This document shows positions 48,087 through 56,931 of a DNA stretch of 64,000 bases, piece after piece. Each line of letters starts with the position of its first letter. Position 1 is the first letter of the stretch. Source of the stretch: Pseudomonas sp. TH31. Its GTDB lineage: Bacteria; Pseudomonadota; Gammaproteobacteria; Pseudomonadales; Pseudomonadaceae. Where the stretch lies: contig NZ_JAEKEZ010000010.1 in the NCBI RefSeq assembly GCF_016650815.1, positions 515,996-579,995 of the forward strand, read 5' to 3'. Position numbers and translations under genes: made by a program. The notes below the pieces were generated by a model. It searched no databases and was not told the DNA's origin. It was given only the letters and a program-made list of their open reading frames with translations.

Positions 48087-48116
48087 TCCTGGTGAAGCAC
48101 TACAACCCAACCAGCA

Positions 48117-49450
48117 TCAGGTCATCTGAATGATGGTCTGCATGATGGTGCTCTGGGTCGAGATGGTCTTGGCGTTCGCCTGGTAGTTGCTCTGCGCCTT
48201 GATCAGGTTGACCAGTTCGTTGGTCAGGTTGACGTTGGACTCTTCCAGGGAGTTGGACTGGATAGCACCCAGCGTTCCGGTTCCCGGAGCATCGTAGCCC
48301 GGGATACCCGAGGCGAAGGTCTCTTTCCAGCTGGTACCGCCAATCGCTTGCAGGCCCTGCTCGTTGGTGAAACTGGCCAGTGCAACCTGGCCGATGGCCT
48401 TGCTCTGGTTGTTGCTGAAGTTAGCGAACAAGGTGCCAGTGCCGTCGATGGACAGGTCGGTGATCTGGCCAGTGGCGTATCCGTCCTGCGTCGGGATCGA
48501 GCGCGCGGTGTCGGCGTTGTACTGGGTGGTCAGAGCCATCGAGATGGTAATGCCTGCCGGGTTGGCGGCCGCGCCGTTGGCAGCCCAGACACCATTGGTG
48601 ACAGTACCTGGTACCCAGCCAGCCATCTTCAGGTCACTGCTGATGATCGGAGCGCCACCGGCAGGGTTGGGAGTGCTGACTTGAGTCAGCTTGCCGGAAG
48701 AGTCGAACGTCAGCGTAGAGGCAACTGGCGGGGTGGTTTTTGATCGCTGCCGGTGGCATCCGGGTTGCGACCGTCTACCAGCGTGTAGACCTTCCAGGTG
48801 TTGGAGCCAGTCTTCACCATGTACTGAGTCATGGCGTGCTGGTTGCCCTGGCTGTCATAGACCGGGGTGCTGAACGAGCCCGGGTTGGCGTAAGTCGCGG
48901 TGTTCGTCGGGTCAAACTTGTTGGCCGCCTGGGTGTCGTCAATAACCGGCACTGTGGAGTTCAAGTTGATGGTCGAAGTCACCAACGAGCTGGACTTCGG
49001 CGCCAGGTTCGAAGTGTCGATTTTCAGGTCGGTCAACACACCATTGATGATCTTGCCGTTGGCGTCGGCACCGTAACCCTGCAAACGGGCTGTTCCATCG
49101 GTATTGGTAATGAAACCATTCTTGTCGACCTCGAACGTACCGGCACGAGTGTAGGACGTCGAACCGTTGTTGCTCAGGGTAAAGAAGCCCGAACCGTTGA
49201 TACCCATGTCCAGCACGTTACCGGTGTTGTTGATGTCACCCTGGGTGAACTGCTGGGAAACGTTGGCCAGGCTGACGCCGCTACCGACCACTTTGCTGCC
49301 GTTGCCGAGTTTGGTCGCCGAGTAGACGTCTGCGAACTCGGTACGGGAGGATTTGAAACCGGTGGTCGCAACGTTGGCGATGTTGTTACCGGTGACATCC
49401 AGTTGTTTGTTGGCTGCATAGAGACCGCTAAGGCCGATATTGAAAGACAT
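48117..49450 (-). CDS. flgE: Flagellar hook protein FlgE, frame broken near 48739
   Basis: FlgE polymerises into the flagellar hook outside the cell. The N-terminus MSFNIGLSGLYAANKQLDVTG, with GNNIANVATTGFKSSR, and the C-terminus (SNSLEESNVNLTNELVNLI, SNYQANAKTISTQ) are the conserved coiled-coil ends of axial proteins. The central region is variable. One T is missing from a five-T run at 48737-48741 (plus strand); restoring it gives SDQKTTPPVASTLTFDSSG and a protein of about 444 residues, normal for Pseudomonas. It is the last gene of flgBCDE in this window's operon. Confidence 0.94.
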
Positions 49451-49480
49451 ATTCCACTCCTTTGTGCCGGTTAGTCGGCT

Positions 49481-50209
49481 CTATATACCAATGGTTTGAA
49501 CTTTGGACAGGGCGACCGGGCCCAGGCCTGCGAGGTTGAGCGTCAGCTCCCCTCCGGTCTGGCTCAGGGTCACGCTGTTGACGGTAGCCGGCAGGTATAC
49601 CGCCAGATCGGTTGCGGTACCGTTGATCGGCGCACTCGCCTTGACGGTGTAAGTACCGGCAGCGACCGTGGCGCCGCTCGAGTCCTTGCCGTCCCAGGTG
49701 AAGGCTGCACTCCCTGCTGCGCGGGTGCCCAGATCAATGGTTCTGACTGCCTTGCCAGTGCTGTCGGTAATGGTCACCGTACCGCTGGCGATGGACGAAG
49801 TCAGGTTCACCGAACCGTTAACCACTTTGGTCGGATCATCGACCTGGAGGCTGTTGGTCTGCACGATCACTGAACGGCCTACCAGGGACGACGCCTGCAA
49901 CGCTTGCGAAGAGTTGTAGTTGCTGGCAATCGAGCTGACGGTACTGTTGAGCGTGGTGATGCCTTCCAGGCTGCTGAACTGGGCCAACTGGGCGACGAAC
50001 GCACTGTTGTCCTGCGGGTCCAGCGGGTTCTGGTTTTTCAGCTGGGTCACCAGCAATTGCAGGAACGCGTCCTTGCCCAGGGTCTGGCCGCCGGTTGCGG
50101 CGGCGGTCGCGGAGTCAATGCCACCGGTGGTGGAAGTCGGCGCCTTGACGGACGAGTTCGCAAGAATGTCGGTCATGCTGAGGCTGCTGGTGGTATCGGT
50201 AACACTCAT
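49481..50209 (-). CDS. flgD: Hook capping protein FlgD, 242 aa
   Basis: FlgD caps the growing hook and guides FlgE assembly; it is left behind when the hook is complete. The conserved N-terminal segment KDAFLQLLVTQLKNQNPLDPQDNSAFVAQLAQFSSLEG is near 43-80 in shorter pieces, and the C-terminal Ig/tudor-like part has TWDGKDSSGATVAAGTYTV. The length is normal. It lies between flgC and flgE with short gaps, all cotranscribed. Confidence 0.95.
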   Translation of the reverse strand: MSVTDTTSSLSMTDILANSSVKAPTSTTGGIDSATAAATGGQTLGKDAFLQLLVTQLKNQNPLDPQDNSAFVAQLAQFSSLEGITTLNSTVSSIASNYNSSQALQASSLVGRSVIVQTNSLQVDDPTKVVNGSVNLTSSIASGTVTITDSTGKAVRTIDLGTRAAGSAAFTWDGKDSSGATVAAGTYTVKASAPINGTATDLAVYLPATVNSVTLSQTGGELTLNLAGLGPVALSKVQTIGI

Positions 50210-50224
50210 CTGAGTCGCCCCTTA

Positions 50225-50668
50225 TCACTGACCGAGGGTCAGGACCTTCTGCATCATGGTTTTGGCGGTATTCATCATTTCGGCGTTGGTCTGGAACGAA
50301 CGGCTCGCGGAAATCATGTCAGCCATTTCTTCGACGACGTTGACGTTCGGGTAGTAGACGTAACCCTTGGCGTCGGCAGCCGGATGGTTCGGCTCGTAGC
50401 GCGCTTCAAGGTTGCTCTGGTCTTCGACCACGCCCAGCACTTGCACGCCCTGACCGGCGGCGTCCTGGCTCTGGAACAGCGAATCGCTGCCGCCGCTCTG
50501 GCCGCCCTGGAACATGGTGGCGAACACCGGGTGACGGGCGCGATAGGTCTGGTCGATGCTCGACGAGACGGTTTCGGCGTTGGCGATGTTCGAGGCAACG
50601 GTGTTCAGGCGAGTGGTCTGGGCACTCATGCCGCTACCGGCAATGTTGAAAACACTGGCAAGTGACAT
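50225..50668 (-). CDS. flgC: Flagellar proximal rod protein FlgC, 147 aa
   Basis: FlgC is one of the proximal rod proteins. The N-terminus MSLASVFNIAGSGMSAQTTRLN with VASNIANAET and the C-terminus VVEEMADMISASRSFQTNAEMMNTAKTM (in pieces) are the rod-protein coiled-coil ends. The length is normal. It starts three bases after the flgB stop region and is part of flgBCDE. Confidence 0.95.
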   Translation of the reverse strand: MSLASVFNIAGSGMSAQTTRLNTVASNIANAETVSSSIDQTYRARHPVFATMFQGGQSGGSDSLFQSQDAAGQGVQVLGVVEDQSNLEARYEPNHPAADAKGYVYYPNVNVVEEMADMISASRSFQTNAEMMNTAKTMMQKVLTLGQ

Positions 50669-50671
50669 GAC

Positions 50672-51079
50672 TTACTCTCCACGCAGGGCTGAAACCAGCC
50701 CTTTGAATTTGCTGTTGAGCAGGGTGAAGCTGGCCTGGAAGCCCACCGCGTTTTCCGCGTAATTGGACTGTTCCAGCTGAGCGTCCACGGTGTTCTGGTC
50801 GATCGACGGTTGCATCGGCGTGCGATACAGCAGCGACTCGTCGCCATTGCCCAGGCCTTCGGCTTCGATATGACGGCTGTTGGTCATGTTCAAGGCGAAA
50901 GTGCCGTTCTTGGTTTTCTCGTTCTGTGCGGCAAGCACCTTGGAGAAATCCAGGTCCCGAGCCTTGTAGTTCGGGGTGTCGGCGTTGGCAATGTTGTTGG
51001 CCAGGACTTCGGCACGCTGAGCGCGGAAGCCCAGGGCTTGTTCGTGGATACCGAGCGCTTTATCGAAGCTGATGCTCAT
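50672..51079 (-). CDS. flgB: Flagellar proximal rod protein FlgB, 135 aa
   Basis: FlgB is the first proximal rod protein. It starts MSISFDKALGIHEQALGFRA and carries LANNIANADTPNYKARDLDF. A much longer frame is open upstream through the repeat array, but FlgB proteins are about 135 residues, and the sigma-54 promoter lies inside that longer frame, so the short form is right. AAGG lies upstream of the ATG. It heads flgBCDE. Confidence 0.95.
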   Translation of the reverse strand: MSISFDKALGIHEQALGFRAQRAEVLANNIANADTPNYKARDLDFSKVLAAQNEKTKNGTFALNMTNSRHIEAEGLGNGDESLLYRTPMQPSIDQNTVDAQLEQSNYAENAVGFQASFTLLNSKFKGLVSALRGE

Positions 51080-51123
51080 GTCGGGAAACCTTCGGGTGAC
51101 CTGATTTTTCGTAACGTGAACAT

Positions 51124-51139
51124 AGCAAGCGGCGTGCCA
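51124..51139 (-). promoter_or_regulatory. Sigma-54 promoter of flgBCDE
   Basis: On the minus strand TGGCACG-N4-TTGCT, a full match to the sigma-54 consensus with correct GG-N10-GC spacing. It would give a leader of about 34 bases to flgB. In P. aeruginosa flgBCDE is activated by FleR with RpoN. Confidence 0.92.
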
Positions 51140-51261
51140 ATAAAAAAAGCCCGTAAACCGGGCCTTTGCGGGCATCGGCAAGACGGCAATGCCAGAAAAG
51201 CGGCAACCGGTTTCCGCCGCCTGCCGCTTTTCTGCCGCTTTCCCCAATCGCACGCCGCCCC

Positions 51262-51345
51262 TGTAGGAGCTGCCGAAGGCTGCGATCTTTTGATCCTGGT
51301 TTTTAAGATCAAGATCAAAAGATCGCAGCCTTCGGCAGCGCCTAC
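51262..51345. repeat. Inverted repeat, family A, leftmost copy of the array
   Basis: Arms TGTAGGAGCTGCCGAAGGC and GCCTTCGGCAGCGCCTAC around a loop of about 20 bases that contains GATCCTGG. To its left the unit is diverged (51172-51261) and still shows CGCTTTTCTGCCGC and TCCCCAATC of the repeat unit. Confidence 0.88.
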
Positions 51346-51360
51346 GTGATGCAAAGCGGC

Positions 51361-52370
51361 AGGCATAAAAAAGGGCGCCCTTGAGGACTCCCGTTTTTAT
51401 GCCTGCCCGGCTTCCGCTTTTCTGCCGCGCTCCCCAATCCCCCGTCACCTCTGCAGGAGCTGCCGAAGGCTGCGATCTTTTGATCCTGGTTTTTAAGATC
51501 AAGATCAAAAGATCGCAGCCTTCGGCAGCGCCTACGTGATGCAAAAGCGGCAGGCATAAAAAAGGGCGCCCTTGAGGACTCCCGTTTTTATGCCTGCCCG
51601 GCTTCCGCTTTTCTGCCGCGCTCCCCAATCCCCCGTCACCTCTGTAGGAGCTGCCGAAGGCTGCGATCTTTTGATCCTGGTTTTTAAGATCAAGATCAAA
51701 AAATCGCAGCCTTCGGCAGCGCCTACGTGATGCAAAAGCGGCAGGCATAAAAAAGGGCGCGCTTGAGGACTCCCGTTTTTATGCCTGCCCGGCTTCCGCT
51801 TTTCTGCCGCGCTCCCCAATCCCGCGTCACCCCTGTAGGAGCTGCCGAAGGCTGCGATCTTTTGATCCTGGTTTTTAAGATCAAGATCAAAAGATCGCAG
51901 CCTTCGACAGCGCCTACGTGATGCAAAAGCGGCAGGCATAAAAAAGGGCGCCCTTGAGGACTCCCGTTTTTATGCCTGCCCGGCTTCCGCTTTTCTGCCG
52001 CGCTCCCCAATCCCCCGTCCCCCCTGTAGGAGCTGCCGAAGGCTGCGATCTTTTGATCCTGGTTTTTAAGATCAAGATCAAAAGATCGCAGCCTTCGGCA
52101 GCGCCTACGTGATGCAAAAGCGGCAGGCATAAAAAAGGGCGCCCTTGAGGACTCCCGTTTTTATGCCTGCCCGGCTTCCGCTTTTCTGCCGCGTTCCCCA
52201 ATCCCCCGTCCCCCTGTGGAGCTGCCGAAGGCTGCGATCTTTTGATCCTGGTTTTCAAGATCAAGATCAAAAGATCGCAGCCTTCGGCAGCGCCTACGTG
52301 ATGCAAAAGCGGCAGGCATAAAAGGGAGCCCTGAGGACTCCCATTTTTTATGCCTGCCGTTTTTGCATCA
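51361..52370. repeat. Tandem array of 191-bp units between cheR and flgB
   Basis: Five head-to-tail units start at 51361, 51552, 51743, 51934 and 52125 (lengths 191, 191, 191, 191 and 189), with a part unit at 52314-52370 that runs into the cheR stop codon. Each unit has a first hairpin, GGCAGGCATAAAAA against TTTTTATGCCTGCC, with A and T runs like a two-way terminator, and a second hairpin that is a family A element. Units differ at only a few bases. The right end contains the cheR terminator GGGAG-TCCTCAGGG-CTCCC from which the array may have grown. Confidence 0.93.
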
Positions 52371-53195
52371 CTTCGCCTGGTAAATGATCCCCGGACTGCA
52401 CTGGACCATTTGGTAATGGTCCGGCAAACCGTTCAGCGCTTCGGAAGCACCGAGGAACAAGTAACCACCCGGCTTCAACGTGCTGTGAATGCGCAACAGG
52501 ATGTCTTTCTTCACCTCGGCGGAGAAGTAGATCAGCACGTTGCGGCAGAACACGATGTCGAACTTGCCCAGCGCTGCGTAGCTGTCAAGCAGGTTGAACG
52601 AGCGAAACTCCACCCGACTCTTGATCGGCGCCTTGATTGCCCAGCGCCCCGGCCCTTTAGGGTCGAAGTAACGCTGCAGGCGCTCGGGTGACAGACCGCG
52701 ACCGATCGCCAGGCTGTCGTATTCACCAGTCTTGCAGTTGGTCAGCATGGTGCCGGACAAATCGGTGGCGACAATCTGCACGCCCATCTTCAACTGGCCC
52801 AAGTTGACCCGTTCGAACTCGTCGATGGACATCGACAGCGAATACGGTTCCTGACCCGACGAGCAAGCCGCCGACCAGATGCGCAGACGTTGACCGGGAG
52901 CAGCCTTGATTGCTTCGGGCAGCACCTTGTTCTTCAAGACTTCAAACGGATAGGTGTCACGAAACCACAGGGTTTCGTTAGTCGTCATGGCATCCACCAC
53001 CATTTCGCGCAAACCACTGCGCGGCTGGGTCTGGATGCGCTGAACCAGCTCACCCAGGGACTTGATGCCCTGCAGCTCCATCAGTTTGTTGAGACGGCTC
53101 GAGACCAGGTACTGCTTGTTTTCACCGAGCAAAATGCCACAGGCTTTTTCCAGGAATACCCGGAACTGTTCGAAATCCAAATTACCCGTAGACAA
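52368..53195 (-). CDS. cheR: Chemotaxis methyltransferase CheR, 275 aa
   Basis: CheR methylates glutamates of chemoreceptors with S-adenosylmethionine. The N-terminal helical domain (about 1-75) is followed by the SAM domain with MTTNETLWFRD, IWSAACSSGQEPYSLSM near 107, FDIVFCRNVLIYF near 212 and GGYLFLGASEAL near 250. The length is normal. It follows cheV by 46 bases on the same strand. The stop codon lies within the last part-unit of the tandem array. It matches P. aeruginosa CheR1, next to cheV and flgA. Confidence 0.96.
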   Translation of the reverse strand: MSTGNLDFEQFRVFLEKACGILLGENKQYLVSSRLNKLMELQGIKSLGELVQRIQTQPRSGLREMVVDAMTTNETLWFRDTYPFEVLKNKVLPEAIKAAPGQRLRIWSAACSSGQEPYSLSMSIDEFERVNLGQLKMGVQIVATDLSGTMLTNCKTGEYDSLAIGRGLSPERLQRYFDPKGPGRWAIKAPIKSRVEFRSFNLLDSYAALGKFDIVFCRNVLIYFSAEVKKDILLRIHSTLKPGGYLFLGASEALNGLPDHYQMVQCSPGIIYQAK

Positions 53196-53241
53196 AGATA
53201 CCGCCTCTTAAATCGTGTTGACCGCCAGGGGCAAAAGGCCC

Positions 53242-54174
53242 CTAGCTGATGTCTGCTGCTTTGATCCGGTCGACTACCCGGGATGCCAGGTCATCAGGAC
53301 GGAACTTGGCAAGGAAGTCATCGGCACCGACTTTCTTGACCATCGCCTGATTGAACACACCCGACAACGAAGTATGCAGGATGATATGAAGCTTTTGCAT
53401 GCGAGGGTCGCCGCGGATCTCCGCCGTCAGGGTGTACCCGTCCATCTCCGGCATCTCGATGTCGGAGATCATCATCAGGAACTCTTCTTCCGGCTTCTTG
53501 CCCTCGTCGACCAGCTTGCGCAAGTAATCCAGCGCTTGCCGACCGTCGTTCAACGCCACCACTTCGACACCGATCGTTTGCAGGCAACGGGTCACCTGCT
53601 TGCGCGCCACCGACGAGTCATCGACCGTCAGCACCCGCAAGGACAAGGCCTTGTGCTGGGTTTCGACATCGACCACCCCCACCGAAATCGCTTCCGGTGT
53701 CGGCGCAACCTCCGCCAGGATTTTCTCGACATCGATGATTTCGACTAACTGATTGTCGACCCGAGTCACAGCCGTGAGGTAATGATCGCGTCCAGTGCCC
53801 TTGGGTGGCGGATGAATCTCCTCCCAGTTCATGTTGACGATGCGCTCTACCGACCGGACCAGGAAACCCTGAGTCTTGGTGTTGTACTCCGTGATGATCA
53901 CGAAGGGATTGCTTTGATCAAGCAACCGGCCGGAACCGGTCGCCATCGCCAGGTCCAGAATCGGAATGGTTGCCCCACGAATACTTGCCACACCGCACAC
54001 GACGGGACTGGACTTGGGCATCAGAGTCAGTTTGGGGCATTGCAGCACCTCACGAACCTTGAACACATTGATCCCGTAGAGTTGCTGGCCGTCGAGACGG
54101 AACAACAACAGCTCCAGGCGATTCTGCCCTACCAGTTGCGTGCGCTGGTTTACCGAATCCATTACACCAGCCAT
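53242..54174 (-). CDS. cheV: Chemotaxis coupling protein CheV, 310 aa
   Basis: CheV joins a CheW-like domain (about 15-160, with LLLFRLDGQQLYGINVFKV and VASIRGATIPILDLA) to a receiver domain (about 180-305; Asp in MMISDIEMPEMDG near 235). It couples receptors to CheA and can be phosphorylated to dampen signalling. The length is normal. It is upstream of cheR in the same operon and divergent from flgA across 82 bases. Confidence 0.95.
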   Translation of the reverse strand: MAGVMDSVNQRTQLVGQNRLELLLFRLDGQQLYGINVFKVREVLQCPKLTLMPKSSPVVCGVASIRGATIPILDLAMATGSGRLLDQSNPFVIITEYNTKTQGFLVRSVERIVNMNWEEIHPPPKGTGRDHYLTAVTRVDNQLVEIIDVEKILAEVAPTPEAISVGVVDVETQHKALSLRVLTVDDSSVARKQVTRCLQTIGVEVVALNDGRQALDYLRKLVDEGKKPEEEFLMMISDIEMPEMDGYTLTAEIRGDPRMQKLHIILHTSLSGVFNQAMVKKVGADDFLAKFRPDDLASRVVDRIKAADIS

Positions 54175-54229
54175 GCCCAGACTCCTACACCAACGCTAAG
54201 TTGTGTTGCGACGCACATTCATCACTAAA

Positions 54230-54245
54230 CGGCACGGCGCTTGCT
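54230..54245 (+). promoter_or_regulatory. Sigma-54 promoter of flgA
   Basis: CGGCACG-N4-TTGCT, a sigma-54 site with correct GG-N10-GC spacing and only the first T changed. The expected transcript start is within a base or two of the flgA ATG at 54257. In P. aeruginosa flgA is FleQ/RpoN dependent. Confidence 0.7.
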
Positions 54246-54256
54246 TTTTAACCCGT

Positions 54257-55018
54257 ATGAACGATCAAACGACATTTTCCCGACGCCTGACATCAAACTA
54301 CCGCAAATTGCTTTGCGTGATGTCGGCTGCTTGCCTGTTGACCCCTGGCAGCCCTGCCGTTGCTGATGCGGTCACCCTGCCTGACATGCTTATCGGCGTC
54401 ACTCAGGGCTTTCTTGAATTCACCGTAGAGGACTATCTGGCCACCAGTCAAACGGAAGGTCGCTACGAAATCGAGGTCAAGCAGCTCGATCCGCGACTGC
54501 GCATGCCCATGTGCGACAAGGAATTGACAGCCTCTCTGGAGAGCCCGGCCACCCCCATCGGCCGGGTTACAGTCAAGGTTCGTTGCGAGGGCAGCTCCCC
54601 CTGGACCGTGTTCGTACCCGCTCAAGTGCGCCTGTTTCGAGAGGTCGTCACCACCACTCGCCCGCTCAGGCGCGCCGGCATCATCGAACCTGGCGATGTC
54701 GCTTTGCGTGAGCGCGACATCAGCCTGATCAACCAGGGTTATTTCACTTCTGTTGACCAGGCCATCGGACAGAAACTTACCCGACCAACGGTCACCGATC
54801 AGGTCATCACCCTGGTCCACCTCGAACAGGCGGAAGTCGTGCGCAAAGGCGATCAGGTGGTGATTACCGCACGCAGTGGTACGCTCAGTGTGCGCATGCC
54901 GGGCGAGGCGCTCTCCAATGGCGGCCTGGCGGAACAGATAAGGGTAAAAAACCTCAATTCCATGCGAGTCATCAAGGCGCAAGTCACTGCACCTGGCCAA
55001 GTAGAAGTGTCCATGTAG
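54257..55018 (+). CDS. flgA: P-ring chaperone FlgA, 253 aa
   Basis: FlgA is a periplasmic chaperone for FlgI in P-ring assembly. A signal sequence (RKLLCVMSAACLLTPGSPAVA) is present. The mature part has two Cys residues (PMCDKEL, VRCEGS) that can form a disulphide, a SAF domain (RPLRRAGIIEPGDVALRERDI) and the C-terminal IRVKNLNSMRVIKAQVTAPG typical of FlgA. MNDQTTFSRR is the family start. It is the first gene of flgA-flgM-flgN-flgZ, although flgM has its own promoter. Confidence 0.94.
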   Translation: MNDQTTFSRRLTSNYRKLLCVMSAACLLTPGSPAVADAVTLPDMLIGVTQGFLEFTVEDYLATSQTEGRYEIEVKQLDPRLRMPMCDKELTASLESPATPIGRVTVKVRCEGSSPWTVFVPAQVRLFREVVTTTRPLRRAGIIEPGDVALRERDISLINQGYFTSVDQAIGQKLTRPTVTDQVITLVHLEQAEVVRKGDQVVITARSGTLSVRMPGEALSNGGLAEQIRVKNLNSMRVIKAQVTAPGQVEVSM

Positions 55019-55122
55019 GGCCCTGTGTTTTGTGAAGCTATGGCGCGCCGACTGGCTGTTGCCTAAACTGTGCCCCATGCAGGATAAGTGCTGGCGCATG
55101 CGGCTCATTGCTTAAATGAGCC

Positions 55123-55149
55123 TAAAGTTTTCGCAGGAATAGCCGAAAA
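55123..55149 (+). promoter_or_regulatory. Sigma-28 (FliA) promoter of flgM
   Basis: TAAAGTTT-N11-GCCGAAAA, one base from the FliA consensus TAAAGTTT-N11-GCCGATAA. It lies 38 bases upstream of the flgM ATG. Confidence 0.9.
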
Positions 55150-55186
55150 CATGGCAAGCGTCCAAATACCCAGAGGTTTTTTGATC

Positions 55187-55513
55187 ATGGTCATCGATTT
55201 CAGCCGTTTAAACAGCTCCTCGTCACTTACGGGCAGTACACGTACCAGCGTTGCCAAGGAAACCGCCGACGCCGGCAAATCCGCGCCGCTGACTACCCCG
55301 GCCGAACAGGCCAGTACCGTCACAAGCGGGGAATCGGTACATCTCAGCAATGAGGCTCAACAGTTGCAAAAGGTCACTGACAAGCTGCGCGATCAGCCTG
55401 CCGTCGACAATGCCCGTGTGGCCGAGTTGAAAGCAGCGATTGCCGATGGCAGCTATAAAGTCGACAGCAACCGTGTAGCCAGCAAACTGCTCAACTTCGA
55501 AGCCCAGCGCTAG
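55187..55513 (+). CDS. flgM: Anti-sigma-28 factor FlgM, 108 aa
   Basis: FlgM holds FliA inactive until it is exported through the finished hook. The N-terminus [13 protein letters not shown] is the family start. The protein is disordered and rich in Ser, Thr and Ala in the first half; the second half ([42 protein letters not shown]) carries the FliA-binding helices. A FliA promoter upstream gives the usual feedback loop. It is cotranscribed with flgN. Confidence 0.95.
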   Translation: MVIDFSRLNSSSSLTGSTRTSVAKETADAGKSAPLTTPAEQASTVTSGESVHLSNEAQQLQKVTDKLRDQPAVDNARVAELKAAIADGSYKVDSNRVASKLLNFEAQR

Positions 55514-55560
55514 GCCACCGCCTGCGCAGGCTTTTGGACGCTTAGAACCCAAGGCCAGCC

Positions 55561-56028
55561 ATGCACGACACTAATTTACTGCAACTGATCACCGACGACT
55601 TTGCTCCAGCTCAACGCTTGCTGGAGTTATTGCAAACCGAGTCCCTCGCCTTGCACGGTCGCGACATGCCACTGCTAGAAGAAATTCTGGCGGGAAAACA
55701 GGCATTGATCATTTTGCTCGAACAGCATGGCCGCAAGCGCAGCGAAATCCTCGCCAGCCTGAACCTGCCCCTCACTCGCGCCGGTCTTGAGCAACTCGCC
55801 AGCCATTCGAGCATTGGCGATCAGTTGCTGGAACAAAGCGATGTGCTGACCGATCTTCTGGCTCAATGCCAGGTTGCCAACGTCAAGAATGGCCAGTCGA
55901 TCCTGATGCAGCAGGCCGCTACGGCCAATCAGCTGAAAATCCTCACCGGTGGCGAACCTCCAGCGCTCTATGATGCTCGCGGATCAACCGCCAAGCTTGC
56001 GATGCCTCGCCCGCTCAGTCAGGCTTGA
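55561..56028 (+). CDS. flgN: Flagellar export chaperone FlgN, 155 aa
   Basis: FlgN is the cytosolic chaperone of the hook-filament junction proteins FlgK and FlgL. It is a mostly helical protein of normal length, with LLQLITDDFAPAQRLLELLQ at the start, ILAGKQALIILLEQHGRKR in the middle and ATANQLKILTGGEPPALYD near the end. It follows flgM by 47 bases. Confidence 0.93.
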   Translation: MHDTNLLQLITDDFAPAQRLLELLQTESLALHGRDMPLLEEILAGKQALIILLEQHGRKRSEILASLNLPLTRAGLEQLASHSSIGDQLLEQSDVLTDLLAQCQVANVKNGQSILMQQAATANQLKILTGGEPPALYDARGSTAKLAMPRPLSQA

Positions 56029-56118
56029 GCCCCGCCAATGAGCACGCCCTATCAAGACGCGAAACATGCTGGCAGAATGCCGGCTAGTAGTCATATTTTG
56101 TCTGGAGATTGATGAACC

Positions 56119-56865
56119 GTGTTCAATGCCTTAAGCGCGGAAGATGCTCCGCAGCCACCCAAGGTGCTCACCACACCCCTGGAAATCTCCGGCAACCTGC
56201 GCCAGCTGCAAGATAGCCATGATCCGCTGATCATCACGTTCCACGAACGTAGCCAGCGCTTCCAGAGCTATCTGGTGGACCTCAATCGTGACAGCAACAT
56301 GATTGCCCTGGACGAGATGATCCCCCGTGACGGTGAACGCTACCTGTTGGCCGGCGAACCGTACCGGGTCGAAGGTTTCCACGACGGAGTACGCATTGCC
56401 TGGGAAAGCAACGGTCCGTTGACCATCGACGAAGCCGGTGGTGGTCGTTGCTACCGTGGTGCGCTGCCGACCGAGGTGGTTTACCACCAGCGTCGCAATG
56501 CCTTTCGCGCCGCGTTGAAGCTGGCGCAACTGGTTAATGTCGAACTGGGCGGCGAAAAACTCAAATCATCGATCAACGGCAAGTTGCTGGATATCTCTGC
56601 CACAGGCTGCAAGCTGCGCTTCGAAGGCGATATCACGTCCAGTCTGCAACTGGGCCAGGTCTACGACCGTTTCATCGCCGCCCTGCCCTTTGGCAGCATG
56701 ACGGCACCGGTCGAACTGCGTTACTTGCACTTCGAAGAAAGAATCTCCACCACGTTCGCCGGTGTCCGCTTTCACAACATGAGCGGCCTGGTGCAACGGC
56801 AGGTCGAGCGCTTCGTCTATCAGCTCCAGCGCGAAGCACGCCGCTTCGACAAAGACGACATGTAA
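56119..56865 (+). CDS. flgZ: PilZ-domain flagellar brake protein FlgZ (YcgR type), 248 aa
   Basis: FlgZ binds cyclic di-GMP and reduces motility; in P. fluorescens and P. putida the gene follows flgN. An N-terminal YcgR domain (about 20-110) precedes a PilZ domain with the RxxxR motif in [10 protein letters not shown] near 127 and [11 protein letters not shown] (D-x-S-x-x-G) near 160. It starts at a GTG; no ATG is in frame nearby. A strong terminator follows, ending the flgAMNZ operon. Confidence 0.93.
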   Translation: MFNALSAEDAPQPPKVLTTPLEISGNLRQLQDSHDPLIITFHERSQRFQSYLVDLNRDSNMIALDEMIPRDGERYLLAGEPYRVEGFHDGVRIAWESNGPLTIDEAGGGRCYRGALPTEVVYHQRRNAFRAALKLAQLVNVELGGEKLKSSINGKLLDISATGCKLRFEGDITSSLQLGQVYDRFIAALPFGSMTAPVELRYLHFEERISTTFAGVRFHNMSGLVQRQVERFVYQLQREARRFDKDDM

Positions 56866-56880
56866 GTACCGCGCTCCAAT

Positions 56881-56920
56881 AAAAAACGGGCAGTCCCTTG
56901 CGGTGACTGCCCGTTTTTTT
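56881..56920 (+). terminator. Terminator of flgAMNZ
   Basis: AAAAAACGGGCAGTC and its complement pair over 15 positions with a 9-base loop and a T run on both strands. It serves flgZ and probably also the convergent MFS transporter gene. Confidence 0.95.
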
Positions 56921-56931
56921 ATGCCTGGATG

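Noticed and set aside
48117..49450. Two separate flagellar genes in place of flgE
   Set aside because: The first frame has the hook-protein N-terminus and the second its C-terminus; one missing T joins them.
50672..51748. A 358-residue reading frame ending in FlgB
   Set aside because: The frame runs through the repeat array and across the flgB sigma-54 promoter. FlgB proteins are about 135 residues, matching the start at 51079.
51342..52306. Several similar 70-135 residue frames (MPAAFASRRRCRRL type) within the array
   Set aside because: The unit length of 191 is not a multiple of three, so each frame shifts from unit to unit. They are products of the DNA repeat, with no ribosome sites and no family resemblance.
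51361..52370. CRISPR array
   Set aside because: Units are 191 bp and nearly identical throughout, with no unique spacers; there are no cas genes.
54175..54256. Sigma-28 promoter for cheV on the minus strand
   Set aside because: A TAAA and a GCCGTTTA are present, but the spacing is two bases short and the -10 is poor.
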